From NCBI GenBank assembly GCA_963576725.1, contig OY755246.1:69163371-69227370 (forward strand): DNA of 64,000 nucleotides, written 5' to 3'. Position 1 is the first letter of the stretch. Each line of letters begins with the position of its first letter. Below the pieces are notes generated by a model. It was not told the DNA's origin. It saw only the letters and a list, made by a program, of their open reading frames with translations, and ran no database searches. Origin of the DNA: Azorinus chamasolen (lineage: Eukaryota > Mollusca > Bivalvia > Cardiida > Solecurtidae). The translations under genes were made by a program, and so were the position numbers. This document shows positions 28,510 through 38,769 of the stretch, one piece after another.

Positions 28510-29370
28510 ACCATAATTCACAGGCAATGCTATAGGAAATAAAGAAGAAATAAATGTTGTTTAGTATATTAGAGTAGTGGCATTAATAGTATTAATTACT
28601 AACCCCGACCAGAGCACCAATTAAGGCTCTGATTGTTCGCTCTCTGTAATACAAAGCTACTTGCTGAAGGCTATTGTTACGGCTCTATCACCTGGGGCGT
28701 TTGATCGAGTAGTAGGTTGAGATTGCTAACTTTATATTGTTTTAAAAATACATGTAGATTCAGTTAATGGTGTCACTAATGATGATGCAAACACGTCAAT
28801 TAATGCGTTGATCCAGGCTATAGATAAATACCGTTCTTGAAGTAATGACAGACTCTGCACAAACAAAAACTAAATTCTGTATGCTTTATTTAAAGTGTAT
28901 TAGTTAGTTATCTTCATATCAATATAAATATACGTGCTTTCAAGTAATTTTTTACAATAGGTAAACATGAAGAACTAACTTCAGACAGTTTTTAAAAAAT
29001 ACTTTAACATTGTACATTTAAATAGTGATTTCCTATATAAGTAACTTGAAAATTTTCCATAATTGCTTATTCTACTCCAAGTCATTCCCATGCGTCTCTG
29101 CTAGTATAATAACAAGCATCCCTTCATAGATCTAGTTCTCTGTACTAACAGAATCTCCAAACATTGAAATTAAGTTGGCAGAGATTTAATATCATTATTG
29201 TTTTGTACACTATTTCAATATTTGAATGCCGCTGAATATCTTTTTAAAAGATATTTCTTGTTTTTGAATAATGTAGATCTGCCATGACCAATTTTTCTGT
29301 GTTCATTTCATGGTAATCATTCATTTCCTGATGAAATTAAATCATTATTCTCCTACTTATATCTATATAC
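28510..29370. other. AT-rich stretch, no gene seen
   Basis: No splice-supported exon, MITE core or tandem array recognised. Confidence 0.4.
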
Positions 29371-29377
29371 CCTCACA

Positions 29378-29523
29378 GGTACCCATTTTAACCCCTGGGT
29401 GGAGAGGATGTGCGGGTGGGGGACACGGAAAAGCGTCTCTGAAATTTCCGGGTGGGGCCGGGATTTGAACCCCGGACCTCCGGACTGATAGTCTAGCGCG
29501 TTACCACTAGACCACCGCCACCT
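29378..29523 (-). mobile_element. tRNA-derived SINE head
   Basis: Minus strand: GGTGGCGGTGGTCTAGTGGT (box A-like), GGGGTTCAAATCCC (box B), a 7-bp acceptor-like stem with one mismatch to CCCCACC, then the body CGGAAATTTCAGAGACGC seen at 22222. The body runs on past the tRNA end, so this is a SINE and not a tRNA gene. Confidence 0.85.
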
Positions 29524-29584
29524 ACAAAAGGCAAATGGAGCAGACTCTGATCAGACACCGCCTGTTTTTCTACGAAGTAACGGG

Positions 29585-29822
29585 CTACATACAATTTGCC
29601 TTTTCACACATTTGCAAACAGAGTACTCAGTAGACCCAGATCAGACGGCCTCTATATATAGGATCAGGGTCTGCTCTGTTTGCTTTTGACATGATATAGA
29701 TTTGATGCTACAGTTTTTATCAAACAAAAGAAGCCTTTAAAATGTTTACACTGTCTATAAAAATCAGGCAATAAATAGTCAGGAAGCCGTAGTTTCTAAT
29801 ATATTGAACAGGAAAAGGGTTA
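29585..29822 (+). mobile_element. Family B MITE
   Basis: GCAAACAGAGTACTCAGTAG (arm duplicated locally), CCCAGATCAGACGGCC, GATCAGGGTCTGCTCTG, GATGCTACAGTTTTTATC, end ACAGGAAAAGGGTTAA. Confidence 0.65.
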
Positions 29823-30140
29823 ACTAAAGGGGCATTTTTTTAAGACGCTTTCGTCTTTCTAGTACGCCACAAAACCACTACATTAATCGGTGAGTGTCTG
29901 AACAACTATTCAATGTTTTCCTTAAATCTGAATATTTGTTTTGCTGTTGATAATTGCTGTATGTTCCTAAGTAGAGGACTCATGAAGGAGCTAGATTCAC
30001 AAATCATTTTGTCACACTGGCAAAAGAGTCATTGCAGAAAACCTACCTCAAAAGAAAAATGAGATTCACAAAATATATAGTTGGACGAGATCACGAGATC
30101 AATAGAAAAGGGGGTTTAAATTCGTTAAATCGTTTTAACA
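29823..30140. other. No gene or repeat recognised
   Basis: AT-rich DNA between two B elements with no distinctive signal. Confidence 0.35.
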
Positions 30141-30350
30141 TTTAATCCTGTACTATATGGATATTCATGTAAAATAGTGACATTGTGAATAGTTATTTGC
30201 TCAAAATGGATGCAGGTTTTTTTTGGACCATGACAGAAAATGCAAGATCAGATCAGTATATTCCCATAAGCAAAACAGAGCAGACGCTGATCAAACAGCT
30301 CTACCATCTGATCTGGGTCTACTATGTTTGCAAATCATTTTCAAAGTATG
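30140..30350 (-). mobile_element. Family B MITE
   Basis: TTTAATCCTGTACTATATGG, ATTCATGTAAAATAGTGACA, core GCAGACGCTGATCAAACAGC..CATCTGATCTGGGTC, end diverged. An E-type core follows at about 30480-30560. Confidence 0.65.
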
Positions 30351-30597
30351 TCTACACATGTATGAAATATCTTGTATACTCAATGAGTTTAATCACTTAG
30401 TTTCATACTCCTCAGCAAACACTGTCGTCTGCATACAAAAATACATGTACTAATCTTGATTTACCTCCAACGCTTTTCAAACAACGACCAGCTTGTCAAA
30501 CAGTTTGGATTCTGTTGAGTACCGAGTTACTCGGTTTTTATGTAGACCCAGACTGTTTGCAGATATATTGAATGCCCGTATAGTGCTAAAACATTAA

Positions 30598-30801
30598 CCC
30601 TTTCGCTGCCAAACTCTGTCGTCTGCTAACTTTCTCGTCTGCTACAAATTTTCATTTTTTGATTTTCTTCATTTTTGTTTCAAAAACATAGTAACAGTAA
30701 CAAACAGTTTGGATCCTGATGAGACGTCGTAACTCGGCGTCTCATCTGGATCCAAACTGTTTGCATAGGCAATCACAGATCCGGCATTGGCAGCGAAAGG
30801 T
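30598..30801 (-). mobile_element. Family D MITE
   Basis: TTAA at 30594. CCCTTTCGCTGCCAAACTC left, AGTAACAGTAACAAACAG, core TTTGGATCCTGATGAGACGT with GCGTCTCATCTGGATCCAAA, end CATTGGCAGCGAAAGG. Confidence 0.85.
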
Positions 30802-30837
30802 TTCAGCAGGCGACAGTGTTGGAAGACATGTGGTATA

Positions 30838-31041
30838 CAGTTAAACTTCTCTATAACGGTCACTAAATTACATCAAGTATTTTGTGTTAAAGGCAGGTGG
30901 ATGCTTAAAGCAAGGTGAAAGTAAAACAGAACGCTCCTATAGGAGCGTTCTGTTTTACTTTCACCTTGCTTTAAGCGGCCACCTGTTCCAAATACCAAAT
31001 GATTAACACAATTTATTGGCCGTTATAGAGAGTTTTTACTG
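30838..31041. mobile_element. Family G pogo-like MITE, complete
   Basis: TA at 30836-30837 and 31042-31043. Ends CAGTTAAACTTCTCTATAAC / GTTATAGAGAGTTTTTACTG. A perfect core of about 74 bp runs from GCTTAAAGCAAGGTGAAAG through AACGCTCCTATAGGAGCGTT to its complement. Confidence 0.92.
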
Positions 31042-31129
31042 TAGTTAATGGTATGGTTGGTTATTGGTTAGTCATGTTCAGATATCTCATAATACTTCAC
31101 GCTTCAGTAGCAGAAAAGATAGACACTAG

Positions 31130-31336
31130 TCATATAAAACACTACACCATGAATATACATGTAAATATAAAACAGGTGTGAATATTAATTTGCTTTTAAA
31201 GTTTATAATGGTGCATGAACACGAGATCTTTTAACCAAAGCAGAAACTATATTTCATAAACAAACTGAGCAAAACCTAATCAGACGGCTCCTGCAGGAGC
31301 CATTTGATCTGGGTCTACTTTGTTTGCAAGGGCGGT
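31130..31336 (-). mobile_element. Family B MITE
   Basis: CCATGAATATACATGTAAAT, core AGCAAAACCTAATCAGACGG around CTCCTGCAGGAG, CATTTGATCTGGGTCTAC. Confidence 0.7.
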
Positions 31337-31346
31337 TAAAGGCCCA

Positions 31347-31722
31347 CAGTAGAACCTTTCTTAAGCGGGTATCCATTTAATGATCATATTAGTTGCATAA
31401 TACAGGGCAAAAGTGGTGCAGAAAGTTAAGTACTATAGAATCTACATTAACCTACCACCTGCCTTACAGCCCCATAATTAGACCTATTTTAAGCTTAACC
31501 CTTTCCTCCATAAATACGCCTTTCTACGTCTCTGTAAAAGTCACTTTATGAAACCATTGTGATACATAGAGCAATGATTTTAAAACTATGCAATAGTTTC
31601 AAAACTATGCACTTCTAAACGTTTCCTTTTCTCTAGTAAATGCTCCTTTTCGGTAGATTGATTCAAAGAAGTGTCTAAAATAGCCTATGAGGTAATGGGT
31701 TTAGACTGGTTCTACAGTATGT
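31347..31722. mobile_element. H2 pogo-like MITE split by family A
   Basis: Left AGTAGAACCTTTCTTAAGCG, decayed core; right arm GACCTATTTTAAGCTTAA, interrupted, then TTTAGACTGGTTCTACAGTA. The insertion point is the GCTTAAGAC motif of the H2 end, the same position as the insertion at 7413. Confidence 0.75.
31499..31699 (+). mobile_element. Family A MITE nested in H2
   Basis: TTAA at 31495-31498, decayed TTTA after 31699. CCCTTTCCTCCATAAATACG; the core is largely deleted and replaced by a short direct repeat (AAAACTATGCA twice); right half TGCTCCTTTTCGGTAGATTG. Confidence 0.8.
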
Positions 31723-32029
31723 ATGGAGTAAATTGTAAATGTTTGATTACCATTGAAAACAGTTTAGATCCACGTGAGGCACCGAGTAACCCCGTGTCTC
31801 AATAGGATCCAAACTGTTGGATACTGCGGTCGATTATCGTTTTTGAAAAAAATAAAGGAAGAAAAATCGAGAAGAACTATTGAGACAGACAATATTTGCA
31901 GATACCAAAACATGGCAGGAAAAAAGTTGGACCTGAAATGTTAGTAACTTAGCCACAGAATTTGTTTTGCTGTTGACATTACAAATTGCGAAATAACACG
32001 AATACATGTTTATTGTGTCTTATCACGTG

Positions 32030-32248
32030 AGAGGCGAATTTGTGATCACCCAAGTAAACAGATTGGAACTAGATAAGACGTCGAGTAACTCGGTGTCTCA
32101 TCAGGATCCAAACTGTTTGAGCAAATGCTCTATTTATCACAATGGTTTCAAAAATGCTCTAATTGTTTTCTTTTTTCTAGTAAATACTCCTTTACAGTGG
32201 ATTTATTCCAAGAAGTTGGGTCTAATAGCCTATGACGGAATGGTTTAA
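32030..32248. mobile_element. D-A chimeric MITE
   Basis: The left half is D-like (GTAAACAGATTGGAACTAG, CGAGTAACTCGG, CATCAGGATCCAAACTGTTTG). At about 32118 it switches without a gap to the right arm of an A core (AGCAAATGCTCTATTTATCA) and the A right half, ending GACGGAATGGTTTAA. Confidence 0.7.
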
Positions 32249-32468
32249 CCCTTTCCCATATGTAAGCGCATTTTGACGCATCTGCGTACAGAGTAGACCC
32301 AGATCGGAGCCATCCGATCTGTTTGCTTATGGTGTAATAGAGATCTGGTTCTACAGCTTCTGCCTGAGCCAAAATGTCCTGTGGTCATATGCCATTATAA
32401 AAAATAATCTTATTAATATTCATGACGTCATTATTTCCTACATGAATTTCATCAGGAAAAGCGTTGAT
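32246..32468 (+). mobile_element. Family B MITE, core shortened
   Basis: TTAACCCTTTCCCATATG, GTAGACCCAGATCGGAGCC (palindrome mostly lost), TTCTACAGCTTCTGCCTGAG, CATGACGTCATTATTTCC. Confidence 0.7.
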
Positions 32469-32694
32469 AGATTTCACGCATTTGCAAACAGAGTAGACCC
32501 AGATCAGACGGCTCATAGAGGAGCCGTCTGATCAGGGTCTACTCTGTTTGCTAATAGAATTTGATATATCTGTTCATTTGCTTTCTAAAATGTCTACAAT
32601 GGTTTACCTTCCATATTTCTTAGGCTACTATTTTGTTAATGAATATTCAGCACCTATTGGAAGGCCTAAACGCAGAACAGGCAAAGGGTTAAAC
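32468..32694 (+). mobile_element. Family C MITE, left end truncated
   Basis: TTTCACGCATTTGCAAACAG, core GTAGACCCAGATCAGACGGC around CTCATAGAGGAG with GATCAGGGTCTACTC; GTCTACAATGGTTTACCTTC; end GCAAAGGGTTAA. Confidence 0.8.
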
Positions 32695-32795
32695 TGTCTC
32701 AGCTTGGTTTTGTAAATGTTTATCCACTCCTGTTGGACTCTACTGGTCCATATCTAGACTACGACAATTTTGAAATATGCGTCTGCTTTACTTAA

Positions 32796-33016
32796 CCCTT
32801 TCCTCCACAGATACGCCTTTCTACGCCTCTGTAAAAGTCACCTGTTGAAACCATTGTGATAAATAGAGCATTTGCTCCAATAGGAGCAAATGCTCTATTT
32901 ATCACAATGGTTTCAAACTACAAAATTCTAAAATTTTCCTTTTCTCTAGTCAATGTTCCTTTTCGGTAGATTTATTCAAAGTGGTTGGATCTAAAAATAG
33001 CATATGGAGGAATGGG
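32796..33016 (+). mobile_element. Family A MITE, 221 bp, complete reference copy
   Basis: TTAA at 32792-32795 and 33017-33020. Ends CCCTTTCCTCCACAGATACG / GCATATGGAGGAATGGG. The core at 32846-32917 is a hairpin with arms of about 34 nt and the apex TTGCTCCAATAGGAGCAA. No coding frame. Confidence 0.93.
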
Positions 33017-33505
33017 TTAAGTAATCATGCGGTTACATTAATTTTACAGTCAGTCAACGACTCCTGACCAACTTTTGGAAGACGAAGTATGCACGCTTGA
33101 CAAAAATGCCTACAGAACTATGAGTGGATAGGAATATGCTGAAATCGGAACAACTATCGCGAATTATTCTTTACTACATGTATGACAACTCAAAATAAAA
33201 TATTATTCTGTGTTTACGACAGGCGATAGCTTAATGCAGGAAGGACTTTATTAGGTGCATACTGTATTAATCACGGTCAGGCAAATTGCGTATAACATGC
33301 GTCACACATTGGCTGCTGATATCCATGTTATTATATCTTGTTGAAAACATTGTCCCGGTTTAGTAATACAAGTCTTGACAAGTCTCACACACTGGCCTGT
33401 AATATTTATTTTTATACCGAGTTGACAATATTGTCTTGAGTTGACAATATGAATGTCTCACGTAGGAGTTTTCTGCATTACCTGCTTAAAAGCAACCATC
33501 TGCTT

Positions 33506-33755
33506 TTAAACCATTCTCTTGCTGAATTTTAAAATACATTTCTCCTTCTTTACCCATGCCCTGTTGTATAATTACATATATCTCCCCTGTGTACAAATAT
33601 TTCGCTGTGCAACCACTGTTGTGGAGTGCATTGGTTGCACAATCAACTTGTAAATAGTGCAGACCCTGATGAGACAGCTCCTACAGGAGCTGTCTCATCT
33701 GGGTCTTCACTATTTACAGGTAGGTATATTGACGTGAATATCAAGCGAAGGGTTA
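33506..33755 (+). mobile_element. Family I MITE
   Basis: TTTTAAACCATTCTCTTGC left, CATTTCTCCTTCTTTACCC, core AATAGTGCAGACCCTGATGA around CTCCTACAGGAG, end ATCAAGCGAAGGGTTAA. The left flank (AGCAACCATCTGC) looks like an H element. Confidence 0.85.
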
Positions 33756-34017
33756 AGATTAATGTGTCTAATCAATATAAGGTAGCTTAAGGAAGATTAT
33801 ACTGTAAATTATCTGGATCCAAACTCTGCAAATGCTAGCCAGGTCGCAGAGAGCGAAATAAGGATATATCAATTAAATTGATCTGGATCCAGACATTTTG
33901 CAAATACTAGACAGGACGAGGATAGCTAAATAATGGTTGATTGACTTATTTTATAGTGGAATTGAAATCAATGGAATTGTCCCTGGCAAAAGCTGTAGAA
34001 TCGTTTATATCATTGCT

Positions 34018-34230
34018 TAACATATTACCTCATAGGCTATTTTTGGATACCTCTTCAAATAAATCTACCGAGAAGGGGAATATACTAGAGAAAAGGATTT
34101 GTTTTAGAATTTTGTAGTTTGAAACCATTGTGATAAATAGAGCATTTGCTCCTATAGGAGCAAATGCTCTATTTATCACAATGGTTTCACAAATTGACTA
34201 AAAGTCATCAGTATGAGGGAATGGGTTCAA
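34018..34230 (-). mobile_element. Family A MITE
   Basis: TTAACATATTACCTCATAGG, TCTACCGAGAAGGGG, perfect core around GCTCCTATAGGAGC, right end shortened (CAGTATGAGGGAATGGGTTC). Confidence 0.8.
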
Positions 34231-35023
34231 CAAATAAAGACGATTTCTGTTATTGCAGAATGTTCACCCTTTACTAGATACTACGAAATTTTACTCGTTT
34301 TGGACATGGACTAGACCTAGGTCAGAGGGTTCTAATGGTGCTGTCTGCTCGCGGCCCGCTCCGTTTGCTTATTTGCAACAGCTATGGCTGTCTGCTGTGA
34401 CAATAGTCCATAAGTTCAGATAAGATTCGTAAATTAAAACATGTTCAAGAATATCTTCTTAATTTACTTCTCTATCGTTAGAGAAGTGACGATTTCTAGT
34501 ATTTGGGTATTAGCACGTTTATGTATTGCTATGCAATACGTTTCCATATTTTATATACAAGAATTCGGCTAATGAATGTTAAAGTCATAATGGGATGGGC
34601 ATGGCATGAACGGTTAGATAAGTCGGTGTTCAACTAAAGCCATGTTTTGAGAACACAATTAATTTGATACTGAACATGTTTGCCAAACGTAGGTCAAATT
34701 ACCACATGATATTGGCTTGTGATGTTAAAATCTCCCATCTATGAATTGTAACTATACACTAAATAGGACAACGGGTGTCTAGTCGCTAAATATAGACAAC
34801 ACTAAACTTGGTAATTCCCCAAACTATTTGACATGTAAAAATGAGCCGATTTAGCGCAGACGAATAGCAAATGTGTCTTCAAGCTATGTCACTGTAAAAC
34901 TGTAATATTTGTGAAATACTTGCAAATAGTTTGGATCCAGATGAGAAGCAATCTCAATCTCACTTGGTAGCGAATGTTTTCTAAACTTCATTTCTAAATT
35001 ACATGTTGCATTTTAATGTTCTT

Positions 35024-35245
35024 GCCTATTTACTCTATAAATACGCCTTTCCTTTAGAGCTATGCCTTTGCAAACTAAGTAGACCCAGATCAGACGGCTC
35101 CTGTAGAATCAGGGTCTGCTCTGTTTGCTTATGACATAACATAGATTATGCAATGACCAAAATACCTATGCCCATGCACAATTATAACAATTTATCTAAT
35201 TAATACTCATGATGTCATTATTTCTTATATGAATATTCTTGGATT
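35024..35245 (+). mobile_element. Family B MITE
   Basis: ATTTACTCTATAAATACGCC, AGTAGACCCAGATCAGACGG with a deleted right apex (CTCCTGTAGAATCAGGG), CATGATGTCATTATTTC, TATGAATATTCTTGG. Confidence 0.75.
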
Positions 35246-35247
35246 AA

Positions 35248-35490
35248 CCCTTCGCTTGCTAATCACGTCAATATACCTACCTGTAAATAGTGAAGACCCA
35301 GATGAGACAGCTCCTGCAGAAGATGTCTCATCAAGGTCTGCACTATTTACAAGTTGATTGTGCAACCAGTGCACTCCATAGCAGTGATTACACAGCGAAA
35401 TACTTGTACACAGTGAAGATATATGTAATTATACAACAGGGCATGGGTAAAGAAGGAGAAATGTATTTTAAAATTCAGCAAGAGAAGGGT
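35248..35490 (-). mobile_element. Family I MITE with TTAA flanks
   Basis: TTAA at 35244 and 35491. CCCTTCGCTTGCTAATCACG, core GTGAAGACCCAGATGAGACA around CTCCTGCAGAAG, then TTGATTGTGCAACCAGTGCA, ending CAGCAAGAGAAGGG. It shares its left TTAA with the B element before it. Confidence 0.9.
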
Positions 35491-35681
35491 TTAAACAGGT
35501 TAAAATCTGATCCGCAAACAGTCTATATAGATATCAAGATGTGATTGACTTTTGACATGGGTTCCTTACGCAGAGATGTAACGTGACGTGACTCGACAAT
35601 AGGGGAAATGGCCTTGTTATGCAAGTACATGGAAAACTATCATGTTGTGAATGATATATTTGTCTGAGGAGTGGACTGGTT

Positions 35682-35958
35682 CACAGGTGCTAGGCGTGTG
35701 GCCATTTCACAAATACTGCTTATAAATACCTTCAAATACGTTTAGACATCATAACTTGACATTATAAAAAAAAGAAAAAAAATGAAAAAAAATAAAAAAA
35801 TTCGTATAATATATTACTATATATTAATATATTATACGAAAAAAAAATTTTTTTCATTTTTTTTTCTTTTTTTTATAATGTCAAGTTATGATGTCTAAAC
35901 GTATTTGAAGGTATTTATAAGCAGTATTTGTGAAATGGCCACACGCCTAGCACCTGTG
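35682..35958. mobile_element. 277-bp perfect or near-perfect foldback element
   Basis: The arms, about 138 nt each, start CACAGGTGCTAGGCGTGTGG and end in its complement. The centre is AT-rich (TACTATATATTAATATATTA). The 8-bp sequence GACTGGTT flanks both sides (35674-35681 and 35959-35966), extendable to 9 bp by one shared G. An 8-bp duplication fits hAT; 9 bp would fit Mutator-like. No coding capacity. Confidence 0.9.
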
Positions 35959-36607
35959 GACTGGTTGGGAGACTGTTTAATTTCGAAAGCACAATAGAGG
36001 AATCGACAACCAACAATCTTTTGCGACTGACCTGGGCCAAAATTTGCGAGGTCCCTAAGCAAGCCGTGTAATGTTTTGATGCTATCATATATCTTTATAA
36101 TCACGTTTATAGTCCAGCTCATTCATATAACGGTTTCATAAACAGTGCAGATCTGCCAAAAATCTCAGATGGTGCAGAACATCTTGTAAATGGCCAATAT
36201 CTGAATCCGGTGAATGTTTAGCGGGACGAAAACAATACTGTAACCCCATGTAAACCAGATTTTCACATGATAGTCAGACACAGTATAAGCCTACATCAGT
36301 TCATATCACTTAATTCAAGACCAGTCTATGACAAAGTTCAGACCGAGATCAGTTGGCTTACCAATGGCAGTGTAAAGCTATATTAATCTTTATCACTATA
36401 GTCAAGACCAATCTGACAAAGTGCAAGCCAAGCCAAGATTACCAGTTGATAATGTTAGTTGATACCCCAGTATAAACCACTGTCAGTTTCAAATTTCAAC
36501 AAAATCAGACCAAAGGACAGTATTAACCAAAATCAGCCAAAAGAACAGTGTTAACCAGTTGAATTGTTCTTTTATTCAAAATTGTCAATACCCTTATCTA
36601 CTTGGTT

Positions 36608-36812
36608 TATCCCTTTCGCTGTTTTGTAATTATTTCAAATTTCAATATCTACTGAATATTTATGGCCAATAGAGTTATAATGAAATGTGGAAGGTGAAAC
36701 CAGATCTTTCAAATTGATCTTTGAATTTCCACTAGTAAACAGACCAGACCCTGATCTGATGGCTACCATGTTTGCAAATGCATGAAAATATGTTTATATG
36801 AAGGAAAGAGTT
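36608..36812 (-). mobile_element. Family C MITE, core mostly lost
   Basis: CCCTTTCGCTGTTTTG, ATTTCAATATCTACTGAATA, AATGTGGAAGGTGAAAC, short core CAGACCCTGATCTGATGGC, end GAAGGAAAGAGTTAA. Confidence 0.7.
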
Positions 36813-36900
36813 AAGATCAGTGGTGAAAATCTAACCTTTATTTACTGTGTTCGGTTATCTACAGGTCGCATGACGTCAGACTTTATAAACCAACTCTTAA

Positions 36901-37133
36901 CCCTTTACCTGTTCAATATCCATGAAAGACATCACCAATATTTATTGGCTGTATTTTTATTGTAATCTTTTCCAAGGATTGTTTTGCATTGACAAGAATT
37001 GTATAATCATATCTGTACCATGTCAAAAGCAAACATAGCAGATCCTGATCGGACAGCTCCTATTGGAGCTGTCTGATCTGGGTCTTAGCTCTAGTCACAA
37101 ATGTGTGAAAAGGCGTTTTAATGAGGGAAAGGG
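36901..37133 (-). mobile_element. Family B MITE with TTAA flanks
   Basis: TTAA at 36897 and 37134. CCCTTTACCTGTTCAATATCC left, AAGCAAACATAGCAGATCC, core GATCGGACAGCTCCTATTGG with complement, end TAATGAGGGAAAGGG. Confidence 0.85.
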
Positions 37134-37139
37134 TTAACA

Positions 37140-37440
37140 ATTCTATGTGTAGTCTATAAAACAGAATATTGACAAACTATATAGATCCTAACCAGGTTGC
37201 TCCTATAAAATCTATACAGTTGGCTGTATCGAGTAGTGTCTTAGTAAATAGTATCATAAACATCTGATGACCACCGGTGGCCTATAACCTGTTAACTCTC
37301 TAATTACCCTAAGACATAAACTTAGGCAGTTGGTGCAGACCCAGATCAAACTGCTCCTGAAGCAGTTTCATCAGGATCTACACTATCTGTTACTATAGTT
37401 ACATGTTACTAAAGTTATCAAAATGATGCTAAATTGACTT
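37140..37440. repeat. Palindromic core fragment near 37330-37380
   Basis: GTGCAGACCCAGATCAAACT, GCTCCTGAAGCAGTTTCATC, AGGATCTACACTA form a B/F-like core without recognisable element ends. Nothing else is seen here. Confidence 0.5.
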
Positions 37441-37688
37441 TTACCTTTTCCTCCATGAATATTCATGTAAGATATAATTATGTCATGAATATAATTAATA
37501 TATTACAATAGCACATTGGCACAGGAATTTTTGGCCATGGCAGAAACTGTAGAATCATATCTACATGTATATCACATTGTAAGCAAACAGAGCAGACCCT
37601 GATCAGACGGCTCCTATAGGAGCCGTATGATCTGGGTCTACTCTGTTTGCAAAGGCATAGAAAAGTGTATTTATGGAGTAAAGGATTA
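37440..37688 (-). mobile_element. Family B MITE, well preserved
   Basis: CCTTTTCCTCCATGAATATTC, AATTTTTGGCCATGGCAG, core GAGCAGACCCTGATCAGACGG around CTCCTATAGGAG, GTATGATCTGGGTCTACTC, end GGAGTAAAGGATTAA. Confidence 0.85.
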
Positions 37689-37933
37689 AAAACCCATGGT
37701 GAGAGGAGATTGATTGTCCTTATACTTAGGGTACATGCATTTCTTTTATCACATGTCCCATTTCAAACGACCTAAGTGATTGTTTTGCAGATACATGTAT
37801 CTGCATTGTGTTGCTCATCTGGGGGTGAAGTTTAAATTTGGTAACAAGCTGCATTGTTATCAATAGTCCTCAAAAGGAGTTGAGATAACAACAAGCTTCA
37901 ACTGTTAACCTGCTTTGAAAAATGAGTCAGCTT

Positions 37934-38174
37934 TATTCTTTCCCTATTGAATATTCATGTTAGAAATAATGGCATCATGCATATTTATTACATTCATTGT
38001 TATAATGGCATAGAATACAGGACACTTGACGCAGGCAGAAACTGTAGAATCAGATCTATAACATACCATAAGCAAACAGAGCAGACCCTGATCAGACACT
38101 CCTATAGGAGCCATCTGATCTGGGTCTACTCTGTTTGCAAATACACAAATGGCTTTTAAATGAAGGAAATGGTT
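37934..38174 (-). mobile_element. Family B MITE
   Basis: TTCCCTATTGAATATTCATG, AACTGTAGAATCAGATC, core CAGACCCTGATCAGACACTC around CTATAGGAG, end GAAGGAAATGGTTAA, shared with the next element. Confidence 0.8.
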
Positions 38175-38488
38175 AATCCTTTTCCTATTGAATATTCATG
38201 TTAGAAACAATACTCGTGGTAATGCATATTTATTAGCTAAATTTAAATAATGGCATATCGAGGGCTTGGTGCAAAACTATTCTAACTCCTTCACTTTGTG
38301 AAGGAGTTAGAAAAGTTTTGCACCAAGCCCTCGATATGCACACATGAATTTTGGTAATGGCATAAACTATAGTCAGATCTATTTAAATTTCATAAGCAAA
38401 GAGAGCATACCCCGATCCTACGGCTTTTACGGGAGTCTACTCTGGGTCTGATCTGGGCGTGAAAAGGTGTTTGTATGAAGGAAAGGTT
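38173..38488 (-). mobile_element. Family B MITE interrupted by a 77-bp hairpin element
   Basis: TTAATCCTTTTCCTATTG, AATAATGGCATA then the insertion, then TATGCACACATGAATTTTG, core GCATACCCCGATCCTACGG, CTGATCTGGGCGTG, end ATGAAGGAAAGG. Confidence 0.8.
38258..38334. mobile_element. 77-bp hairpin MITE with TA duplication
   Basis: Ends TCGAGGGCTTGGTGCAAAAC and its exact complement; inner arms CTAACTCCTTCAC / GTGAAGGAGTTAG. TA at 38256-38257 and 38335-38336. Removing the element plus one TA restores the B sequence GGCATATGCAC, which proves insertion. TA duplication suggests Tc1/mariner-type mobilisation. Confidence 0.9.
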
Positions 38489-38769
38489 CTTTATGTTTTT
38501 TAAAAAAATTAGCCTAGATATTTAGGAACCATTGTTCATATCGTAAACAGCCCTTATTCTAATCAGATGTTGAATTTATAATCAGGCTGCAAGTTGATTT
38601 CAATGTCGGTCACACTGACTCATACTCTAATACAAATATTAACCCTTTATCTGATTAATATTCAAGTAGGAAAAAATGACAACATGAATATTGATCATAA
38701 AAATTCCAGTAGCAAGTTTAATCCTTCATACTGAATGGATTTTTTGGTGTTTTTTTTCCATTTTATCCC

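Noticed and set aside
29450..29523. Functional tRNA gene
   Set aside because: Boxes A and B are present but the acceptor stem is imperfect and SINE body follows directly.
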